From Tubiluchus corallicola (Eukaryota > Priapulida > Priapulimorpha > Priapulimorphida > Tubiluchidae), in assembly GCA_030141605.1 (NCBI GenBank), contig JAQGDQ010000167.1:273877-337876 (forward strand): a stretch of DNA of 64,000 nt, given 5' to 3'. A program made the translations under genes and the position numbers. The notes under the pieces were generated by a model that ran no database searches, had not been told where the DNA came from, and saw only the letters and a list, made by a program, of their open reading frames with translations. Below, one piece after another: positions 26,457 through 38,400 of the stretch (position 1 is the stretch's first letter; each line of letters begins with the position of its first letter).

Positions 26457-29400
26457 TTATTCCTCAATCACAGCTGTGTCAACAAGAGGTGGCGCATCCA
26501 TGTCGCCTCCGCCAGTGCCAAGCGGAATCTCGGTTTTTGGCATAAAATCGTCGGCATCGGTAAATTGTTCCCCGTCAAGAGTAGGATCTAGCAAGTCTTC
26601 GGTTTTAGGAGCCAGTTCACAAGGAGTGTCATCGTCGTCGTCGTCTTCTTCTTCGTCGCTGTGGCTATCATCTTTAGTATGAACATCATTGGCTTCTATA
26701 GGTTCACTAAACGTATAAATTGTAATTAATGAAAAGGATGTTATTGTGTACAACAATTATGGATTTTATATGGAAACCATGCAGGTGGAAACCGTCCACT
26801 AAATGACTAACTATTAACAAAAGCGGCGTTCATCCACGGCTAGGTAGCTCTTGCGGCACCTGAGAACACTGCTAAACTGTTGCATTATGTACCGGAGTTG
26901 ACCATCAGGTGACCATTATTGTGTACAATAACACGGAAAAAGTTTTTACTTGTGTTTTTCCACCGCTGACTTGCTTGAGTATCCATGGTGATTTAACGTG
27001 TTTTGGCACTTTTGCAGCACTCTAAGCAACACAGAGCAAAATTATGAGTTCGAACCTACACTAATGAATATTCCAGTTGTCAAATGCAGCGTGAAGCTTA
27101 TCTGTTTAACACATTCCTGAATAGGACAACCCTGTACTGTAGTTGTTTGCCATGATCATTGTTAATTAGGTGTTACATATTTTCACACAGTAGCAAACAA
27201 TAGGGTTTCACACAGTAGCAAACAATAGGGTTTCACACAGTAGCAAACAATAGGGTTTGCACATAGATTTATGCAAAGCGGTTTTCATGTAAAAGCATCC
27301 CACTTTCGTGTCTCACACTATTAAATGTGTGCTTGCATAGCAAAATAGTCCATAAATCGACAATTAACATTTTCTACATACCCTGAATCTCCATCTTATG
27401 AGGATCTTTTTGATACCAAGCTCATCGCTCTACGTTATTTTTAACCTGAGATAATCCATGTTGAAGTTGAGGTGCAGGCTATGCAGTGAAAAACATAATA
27501 TTTAGAAAATTGCTGTTAAAGTCAGCCATTGTTTTTTGTCGCGTCTCTACAAAGCACTTAGCAACCGTACGAAAGTGCGGTTGCTACAGGAATTGCAAGA
27601 GCACAATGAAGTTATGTTTACATTCAGTAGATGTCTCTGCTATCGAGTTTGAAAATACAAGTTTTTTACAATTGCAGTACTAGTTTGTAAGCAGAGAAAT
27701 GGGCACGGGGTTATAAAATTAAATTTTTAGTATTTTTTAACATTTTCTTGATAATTTAATGGTATTAATATAATATATCAAATCGACATTTGATGCACAA
27801 ATTTTGGTTCATTCTACTTTGAAGCATCATAACGTAGTTTTATTTATGCCGACTTATGGACGATTTTGGTTTGCATGCACACATATAGTAAAAGTTTGCA
27901 AAGTGATTAGAATAATTTTAAATAAACATGTAAAAAGTATCTATAGTAGGTCCTTGCTTAATGACTCCCTGCTTACCGACGCTGAACATTTGACACCTTT
28001 TCCTCACTTAACGACACACGTTTCATTTTAATGACGTTTTTTACTTTGCCCAAAATCATTTTTTATTTGATCAAGAACATTTCCAAAAACATACTAGTTG
28101 GCACATACCCATCATCTGCTTCGACCGTGCATCCACGTCCACGTCCAGCATCTCCGCCTGCCGACTTGGATCCGGGCTTGTTGTTCCGCTTGCCTTTGTT
28201 TCCCTGTTTGGTTTTAGATTGTAGTAAACAAGAATCACTTTTTCTGCACAAGCAAACGTCTGTCTACACAGACTGCAAGGTGCTGCAATAACTCAACTTA
28301 CATTCAAACCAGTTTTTGAAAAACATTTAAAAGTTGAAAGCAGTTAATCTTTATTTAAAAGGGTAAACAAAGTAATCAAACTTAATAAAGTAAAAATAAT
28401 CCAATATCCAAGAATAACTTAATGCTAAAAGAAAAACCAATTGAAAAATACAGGGTGTTGCAAAAGAAACTGTGCAGTAGAAACATGGTAGTATATTTAA
28501 TTAAATTATATGTTTAGGAAAATATGAAATATGTCTCTGCGATCTTGTATATCAGATTCATGGAGAGGTGTATACAATGCATCCGAATATGGCTGAGTCA
28601 CCTCTGTGGTTCATTGGGTTATTCATTGGGATTGGAAAGTTACCCTTGATAATGAATCGGGTTCCAGTCACTCCACAAACAAATCTTTGAGTAAGTCCTG
28701 CCTTTGAGTGCTTTCCAGCATGAAGTGCGACCAAGAGTATAAAAAGCATCAGTCTAGTTCTACTGCACGGTCCTTGTGAAACACGTATAAATAAGCATGC
28801 ATGCCATATTTACTCGTTTAAGCGCCCGTGCCTAATTAAGGGCCCGTTCAAATAAACGCTCAAGAAAGCAAGATGAAAGAATAGAGTACCCGTGTCTGAG
28901 TAACTGCAGATCGATGTATTGAAAAACCTATGCCAATCTCAGCTCAGGTGAAACTTTACAATTGTACCAGCATGATAGGTACACACACCTTCTAACGGAT
29001 GATAGGTGGTGAGGCATCAACGGGTAAAGCAAACAAGTGCTGCAATATGCTCAGCTTCAGCACAGCACAAGCACAGTGAAAGTGAATTATATATGGGATC
29101 GGCACATCCCTGACCCTAAGCACATGCTTATTTTGCTTATTGGTTAATGCAGAGCTGCTGGCATACATAAGGAATAAAGGTTTTGAAAAATAATAATTAG
29201 TTTAATTAAAAAAATAAAGGTCTGGGCTCTAAAGGAGTAAATACGTTACTTAAAGTAATTAAAACACACCTGTGAGCGACCAACATTTGCAGGCCTTCCT
29301 CCTCTTGCTCTGGAAGAAAAGTTTCGGCTACCACCTCTAGATGAAACAATAAATTATTCATAAGGTATTATTGTTGCACTAAATTAAACGTGACACTAGA

Positions 29401-32400
29401 GGGCTGTATGTATGAGATAATCTAACAATCATCAGATAGGCACTACCTAGTTACCTACCAGACGAGCAAGGATGTAAAAACGCAACAAAAGCGTAAAGCT
29501 AAGGTTGGCATTTTGGGATTGAGACATCAGTACAGTGAGATAGGAGACGAAAAAAATTGTTACGTCATGTCACTGTCAGGTCACAAATGTGTATGAGCTG
29601 GCGTGAACCTTGTACTAATCACTTGACTCTTATTAACCACAATGGATAAAAATAAAATCCATTAAAATTTGCACAAAATCCAAAAGAATTTCCTGATTAA
29701 TGAAGCTTAAAAATCCATCACTCTCAAGTATAATTTATAATGACATTGTTGCTTTTTAGAACATTCCATATGAGAACAGTTCTAGCGAGTTTTTGAACAC
29801 TGCTGATATCTATCAAGTTTTAAAAACAAAAGCTAAGTCAAATTAAAACCGGTCAAGTTTAGCAGAAGATTATTTTCTCTTATCTAAAAATTACGGAATC
29901 ACTTTTGCATCAAAAACGTTTCTTCAAAAGCATTTACGTTTAAAGGAAAAAAAATCAACTGACCTTCTCATTCCGCCAACAGAGGTCACCTGTGGTGAGA
30001 TGTGCATGCCTCGGCCTGTGCCAGGAAGATTAGCCCCCCAATTGCCTACTACAACGCCAGCAATTTCCAGCTTACCACCACGAGAAAGAAGCGACCGTTT
30101 GCCTGCATAGACAGGTGGACCTTTAGCACAAACAAAAGAATAACGATAAATTAGTGTTAGTAGTGCAAAAGTACATCACAAACAAATGTGTGCAGCTCAA
30201 ATAAGACAACAAATTTTGAAAGCAAAGACAACGAACAGCATGCAATGTATTAGTGTTTGTAATACAAACTTATATTCGCTTATATAATTAAAACAGAAAT
30301 AATTTTCTCTAAATATTAATATACCTTAGCCATAATTTGTAAGGGAACTCATTTTACATCACAGTTAGGTGAACCACTAATAAGAATGATGTCATTTAAC
30401 AGATACAATTCTTTTCCTCCACATTACCACTGTATTCTATCTGCTTACACAGTAAAGCTTTTCAAAACTTGAATTTTTCAAAAATATATCTACACAACAA
30501 TTTGGCTCATTATAAACATTACAAATATACAATTACAATTATTGACCACTGATTGCAAATGATAGCTAATACAGTAGGTGCCACTTAATAGACTCATGGT
30601 TAATAGACTCAATTGACTAATTGACTCAAAAATGCCTGGTACGGGCCACTTCTATTCAAATGTACATAAAAACTGTCAATAATTGCCTCAAATAACTCCA
30701 CATTATTGACTCAACATTTTTGTTCACATGCTTCAATAAGACACTTTCGTGCGACTAATAAGCTTTCATGACTTTTATATCATCTTAACTCGCATTTGTA
30801 CTATAATATACATAGAAACAATCATGTTAAGTACCGTTTTGTTTGTAAGCAGGAAAGTTTATCATATGCTAATATGTTAGCCTAATGGTTTGCTTTGACC
30901 CCCCCCGCATCCATTACTGCAATCAACCTCGTTGCTCAAGAATTCCTGGAAGCTCAACATTTAATCACTTGCTCAGTAGTTTGCTTTTGAAGCTCTGGCT
31001 GTCTTTGCCAGAAAGTTTAATTAGTTAGATGTAGCTGTTATGCCAGGGACGCAGGTACAGTACAGTAAGACGTTACGTTAGCAAGTGGGATCTTAGACGA
31101 AACTACAGACAAACCTACTTGTGGGAAAACACTGGCTCCACCAACAGCTTAAGCACGCCAAGCACCAAGTATTTTACGAGAATTTGTGAATCATACAACA
31201 AAAGATTTTCAACGCTTTTATCATTATGAGAACTTTGTGAGCCAACTTCTTCGCTACGAAATGAAGCAGCCGACTTTAAGGAATTTTTATAACTTTTGCA
31301 AATAAATAGACTTAGACTTGTGTGATTTAGAAAAGCAAACTTTTTAATTTATTACTAATTCACTTATATAAATTAATATTTTAAAATATTTTTTTAAATT
31401 TTTAACTGAACAAAGGAATTTAGGCATTACTTCATTTCCAAAATTAAAATTTTCATTAAAAATCTTTGCAGTGCATAGTAAGCTGATGACTTATACTTTA
31501 TACCAGCAATACTACACCCATCGGTTAATTTGGTTAAAACACTTCGGTCCCAAAGTGAGTCTATTAAGCGGCGTCTACTGCACTAAATAAATAAATAAAT
31601 AAAATAATTGTGTCATTTACAGTCTTACAATTAACATTTGTACTATATTGTAAGAAGGCACAATTATAAATTGAGTCAAGAAATTTCCTTCTAACTTAAT
31701 ATGTCATTAGTAGAAGTCTTGGAACATCTAGCAGGATAATAGATATAAATACGTAAAAAAGTAATCATGAAATCTTTGCATGGTAGCTGTACAAATTACG
31801 CATAGAACTCAATAATGACCAATGGACCGCAATGTTAACACAACACAAACAACAACAAACTATATAGTGTTGCAGATACTAACACAGGCCAATCAATAGT
31901 GACAGAAATGCTAGTGTCAACAAACTAAGCAAGAACAGTAGAGCACACAAATTTCAATGATAAATAATTATCACAATATAAACAAACAAAATAAAGAATT
32001 CTCAACAATGATAAGAATTGACACATCTGACATTAACTCCTTCAGGACCGTAAGTGTATGCTGTATTTTACATGGGTTCATGAAAAAGTGCTCTCACTAA
32101 GCAGCGATTGCATTATATTTAGTAATTTTTGTAGGTTTCTACTCCTCACACAATGGATTTTCATGCAAAATTATACGTAAAATCCATTTGCTTACCTTAG
32201 ACAAATTAAAAATCAATTTTTGACAAAAAAGGAAAAAACAATTAAGCAAGTACAGTGTTTGCACTGTAACAATGTACAGTATCGCGTGTGTGAAACTGGC
32301 TAATGCACAAATATTCAACTTAATTTCTCCTTAGCTAATCAGCTGGTTTTCTCAGAATTCTGTACACAAAGGGTTCTCTTGGGCTGTAGTAAGCAGGCGA

Positions 32401-35400
32401 TCAATAAAATAGTGTGTATGATCATGCAAGTGTACACCAGACTAAGCTACTCAATAGAGTAAGTTGGAGTGCCCGTAAAGGGAGTGTCTTTCTTAATTTT
32501 ATTCCAATTAAATCACTTATAAATGTTTAAACAAATGGCATGATTGCATAGCCGAGATTCTCCTGAATAGAACAGTACGTAATTTGTAATCATTTAGTTA
32601 TGCCTGTGCTCATACTATAGCAGAATCATAGGTCTTATAAGACATATATAGAATGGTGGCGGTCCTGAAAGAGTTAAGAAAATGCAACCAGCTGCCTTGA
32701 AACTTATTCCAACTGGTGCTTATCATGCAATGTTAGTCTTGAGAGTAAGCTTCAACAAACTTTTATTCATTCTATATTAGGCAAATTAATTTATTGAGTT
32801 ATAAATTAGCCTCAGATGTACCAGTCAGTCACTACAGAATATTGCTGTATCAGACTGGGGCGGTAAATCAATCATCATTTTAGCTGAACTCTGTTATCCT
32901 CTTATGATTATAGACTTATGGGGTCATACCTGTCATAGCAGCTACCCGGCCTCCCCTAGACAAAGGCGGTGGAATTCCACGTCCGATGGCCAATGGATCG
33001 GTACCAGCGGTGAGCAAATGAAGAGGGAAAGGTGGCGGGCTTGGATACAGTCCCATTCCTGGCATTCCTGGAAGCTGCGGACGCGCGAAGACATCATCGT
33101 ATCTTAAACCCTGCAAAATGGCCTGCCTCATTCGTTCCACCTTTGCCACCTGTTCAACCTGGTGTAACAGCAAAAAATAGTTTTGACCAGGGGCGTATTT
33201 GCCAACTGACTGACTAGGCTTTAGCCTAGGGTGCCAAATTCTGAGGGGAGCCAAATTTTAGAGGCCAGGTGATAAAAAGTTCTTATTCTCCTCCGAAAAT
33301 GCGAATCCTTTCATATTCATCAAAAGCATATGTATTTTGTGATACATCGCAAGCAGCTCTGCTATCAGCTTTTATACAGGTGCTATATGGCAAACAACTA
33401 CGAATACATTCCATAAAAGGCACAACACCCCAGACAGTTGCGCAGCCTGCTTTCGATATAAGTGCTATGCAAATTTATGTAATTAACAATAATCACCTAC
33501 GTAATAGTGCTCTTAATACACCACACACAAATGTGTGCATGGCTTCATAAGGGATATTGGCAGGACAGAACTGTCAACCTAGGATGTCATAATGTCGCGA
33601 TTCTGCCGTGATTTTGACTCTTGCATAAATATAAAAACAGCCCTCCAAGATTAGTGTGGTAAAGCAAAAAAATGTTGTTCACTTCAAACACAGAAACTTT
33701 TGTGATACTGGTGCAAATTTAGTTCCAATGTGCATAAATGTCAGATGGCTTTTCGATCATCTGTGAAATAAATGAAGTAAAAAATGCAACTTGGTGAACA
33801 AAAAAACGGCAACAACAGCTGCCTTAAAGAAATATTATTGCACTTTAATCAAACCTATCTCAAGAAAAACTGTAGCAATTTTGTTGATAACAGTTTTGTC
33901 ATTGTTTCACACCTTGTTAGCTTCATAAACACTTCCATAAACAAATCATTTTCATGACCGAAACATTGACAAACTGTGGATCCAAAAAGTTATAATAATC
34001 ACTTACACTGCCAAATATTCGGAAAACTATATATTTCTCATTGGTTAAAATGCAAGACATAATTTTGTAGTACAATATGCAAGGCTTCTGTTGTACAGTT
34101 ATTAATCCTCAACCACCTGAAAGCGGGTGTAAAGACATAAGGCACCATTATTTAGTTATAACATATTGCCATGAAGCAGCCACTGCCTCTTCTCTTCTGT
34201 GTATATTTAAATAGTTAGCTGTCTACTATAAGCAGATATCATTCGAATTGTCATGTATCACTTATTTTGAATATAATACGAATTACAACTCAGCAGGAAG
34301 TGTTTTTACAAAGGATTAAACACAGAAATGTATAACATTTGTATGCTAACACGTAATTTATACCACAGAATACTGAATTTGTATGACACCAAAATTGTAT
34401 TGGTTTATGCTTCTGTGTTGAGGTATGATGGCTGCAAGAAATTTCCGCTAGTTAAGTGTGCCTGGGGTATAACAGTAATCGAGTGGTTGAGTGATTAATA
34501 GCTCCAGTGGTTAAGGCAGCCCAAAAGTCTGTCCCTTATGACTACCCAACCAAATTCAGCATTCCCAATGTTACATTATTCGCATTAGAGTAATTCCAAC
34601 TAATTTTTATTTGGCACCTTGCACTGTCTTGATTACTAGGGCATATGATGACCTAATAGTCTAAGATGTCACTTTTGCAAGCAGAAGGTCCCTAGTTCAA
34701 ATCCATTCTGTATTCAAACTTTTTCGCATTTCCCGTCTTTGAAGTTTGGCATCAAAACTTAATTAGCTGTGGACTTGAAGCATCATTGATAAAAAATATT
34801 GACATTAAGTTTATAATAAGTATTTAGTGTTACTACAATTCACAGCAGCATTACCTGTCCTTCACATAAGTCCACTAGTGGTTTATTGTTCGACGCTTTT
34901 AGCAACCGAGAGTGAAACAGCTTCCCATCAAAATACAACCATGGAAAACAGTTGTGCACGGGAATGGGGGCGCCACATGCATCATTGGCGAACAGCGCAT
35001 GCTCGACGCCGCTCATAAACAGAGCAGCAAGATGGACTCCTCGCACAGTGACCATTGGCAACTGCAAATTAAAAGAGGAAAAGAGTGCTTATGAAAGAGA
35101 CCCTGGATGAATATGTAATCTTTAAAAATGGCTGGTTAGTTGTTTTTATTCCAATAATAAACAAAAGGAACACAGGAAATGCCTGTCAGTTGCATAACTT
35201 CCAGAAAAACCTCAGCAAAGATAAAGGACTTACATAAATAAGACTGAATACAACAGCATGTACAATCCATGTCAGTCATAATATAAAACTGATTACTTTA
35301 ATAAACCAACTGAGTAGTCTTAAATAATATAGATTAATACTCGCAAAATTAAATTTTTAATGGCAAAAATAAGTTCAGTTTATGACACCAAATCTCATAA

Positions 35401-38400
35401 TTAAGAAAAAAGGAGAAAATGCGACATTTCAAACCACATTAAACTACTAACAGGTGAAAATTAGAAAGAAAAAATGACTAAATACCGATTTTTTTGGGAG
35501 TTACCTATTTCATTTCTCAATTTTTCACCAGACGATAAACTACAGTGATGGTTTGAAACATTTTACTTTTTAGGTTTTTTTGATCAGTAAAACAAATTGA
35601 ATTACATGCGTTAAAGCTTTATACTAAAGACAATTTTTCAGTACTGTTGTCAAAATCATGCAAAAAAGGCAAACTTGATTTTGTTGAATCTGAATGGCCA
35701 CAAAGCATATATAACTTCAGTCAATTCATCCACAGCCAAATCGCAAATCGGTGTCTTCAATGTCGCGTATGATAAACTGAATAAAAAACTGACAACAACA
35801 CAAGAGTGGTACGTGTAAGAGATGTACACTGGTACCTTCATATTTTGCACAGTTTCCACGTCAACAAGCTGAGGAGAGACGGCTTGGGCTAGAAAAGCAT
35901 CCAGTTCGTGCTTCTGTAGTATTCGCCTGTGTGGATGCTGCAACATAAACCTGAAAACAACAAAGTAAACAGTGCAAAGAAAAGAAAGGTAATAAACACA
36001 TATCACGTAAACAAAAATGTAAAAGATTTCAATATTTCTGTAAAAAAAGTATACCATTTGCAAACATGCAGTAAAAGAAGTTGAGCACATGAACTTACAC
36101 CCTACTTACAAATGCAAATACAAGAAAACAAATACCAAAAAAGTAGGCCCAAGAACTGTACACGCATATATATACAGTGGACTCTCGTTACAAGAATCAC
36201 ACGTATAAGAATCAGCTCGATAAAAGAATCAAAATCGCGTTTCCCGAATTGATTCGGCATTTTCCTAGTGAAAATCCGCTCGTATAAGAATCACCCTTCT
36301 TTCGATAGTAGAATCAATTTTGGCGCCAACTCCATTGTCTCTCACGCCCTGCTTACAAGGTTCTGCGCAGTGGGCGCGGCAGAAAAAATTATGTGCATTA
36401 AAAATTTTTTAAGGCAATTCTGGCATCATGAAATATTTACCCAACCATGAAATGAAAACATTAGTCTAGTAATTTTTAGGTCCTTTTTAGGCCAGAAAAA
36501 CGTTATGCTGTTTCATGTCGTTTCTAGCGTAATTTCGGGAAATAAATAATTTTTATGTGCATAAAATTTTTTTAAGCAATTCTGTGTCATGCTCGTTATA
36601 AGAATCGCTTGTTATAAGAATCACTTTGCCTTCTCCCGAGGTGATTCTTATAACGAGAGTCCACTGTATTACAAAGAAAAGGAATTAGTAAATCTTCGAC
36701 AAATACGAATAAGAAAAGAAACAGCTCTAACTGGTGAAGTTATACAATTATGTTCGATTTCTGATTAAGTTTAACTGGATTTAAGTAACGACATTTCTAC
36801 CTTTTCTTCTAAAGCATGTGGTTCGTTTTAGTGATAACTTGCCAAAGTAAACCTTGTTAGGCTGAAACGATCAGCTTCTTGCCTAATTTGACGAGATAAT
36901 AAGTAAAAAAAGGCACAAGTGATTGACATTTTAATTAAACTTCACAATTGATAATGCTGCAAAATTTATTCAAAAATGAAAATTATTTCAGGAATGACAA
37001 GCTTCAGACAGACCAATCAGTCAGTACAGCTTTCACTGCATCAGACTGGGGCGGTAATTTAATCATCATTAGCTACATCATTTTCAAAATTCTTTAAATT
37101 AAAAATTCCTTTTCACAGTAAAAATGTTTCAACACATGCCTACATCGAAAGACTCAACTGATATCATTGTTTACCTGAAAAACAAAACCAAAGTAAAATC
37201 GAAAATAGTTTAAAAGTTTTCTGCATGGAAATGATCTACCACATCAGGGAGAAACCGAGACTATGATAATTGCAGAATTATAGGACATCAACAATTGTTT
37301 AAACTGTTAAGCAACAAGCACAAGACCACCTGAAGTAGTGGCGGGACTGATTGCTGATTTATTTCCGATAATTGATTGTCTTTTCAGCTGCTGATGCAAC
37401 TCGATTACATTACCAGTACGATCTTCTATCTATTTTTTTTGAAAATCCACAAAAATCCCACCACAAATATAGCCATCCATTGAAGCACAAATGTTGCGCA
37501 GTAATTTAGATCGCTGATGTCACCGCTTAGACGCAAAGGTTTCTCAAAAACTAACTTTTGATGTTCATGTCTGCCTAAATGCCATCTTAGCAATTATAAT
37601 CGATCATGAAATCTGTGTCACATCTGACTAATCAATAATAAAAACACAACTGATGTCCTGTACTATCATGGAGGATGCAGGACACTGCGAAAAAGACGCC
37701 ACAGTGTAAATGCTAAATTGAGGAGTTTTTAGTTTCTTGCCAGTTCTAGACGAAACACTCAGATGTTCACACATTTTTACTTCAATGTGAATGGACATTT
37801 TTGGCTTGGTAAGGCAGCACTGCACCTGCTACACTGAAATTTACAACAGACCATAAGAATGCGGGTATTTTGTCTTTAAACGGAAAGAAAGAACCTAAAC
37901 TACTGCCAATGTTTAAGCACTTTGACAGAAAACAATTCTACAAAGAAAAGATCTTGCAAGTTTGTTAAAGTATACAAACCTGAGCACTGAACAGAGTAAG
38001 ATATATTGTAGTGGTACGTAAGAAGAGTTCAGCATCAATGGAACATCTGATCGCATGCAGGAGAAGAACGCTCTTAGTCGCCTAGACAACAAACAATAAG
38101 CATTAGAATACTTTGATATTTGGCAGACTTACTAAGGGTTGGGTAAACTTGAAACAATGAACTAACAATGTAAATCTTAATTAGTAACTCAGGATCAGCT
38201 TCTTTATGAATTTTAAGAGTTTATTTCAAGAGTTTATTCATTTTCCAAATTTACATTTTCCCATTTACATCTTAATGACTGTATTTTTATTGAAATGCTT
38301 TTAAAAACATGTTTAGCTACCTAATAAAATACCTAAAAATGTTTGATATGACAGAAACATGATAGTGCATTATATTACAAGCAACAGTATTATAGAGACA

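Larger units (their letters stand above)
30121..32929. other. FAM120A intron holding two DNA elements
   Basis: A 2.8-kb intron between the exons at 32930-33158 and 29964-30120. It contains the elements at 30572-31580 and 32037-32673. The remainder is AT-rich with no further signal. Confidence 0.8.

Noticed and set aside
26407-26682. Plus-strand Ser-rich frame of 91 codons
   Set aside because: Antisense shadow of the acidic FAM120A last exon.
27945-28030. TAGTAGGTCCTTGCTTAATG-type block resembling a pogo-like end
   Set aside because: No matching inverted end nearby; at most a solo fragment.
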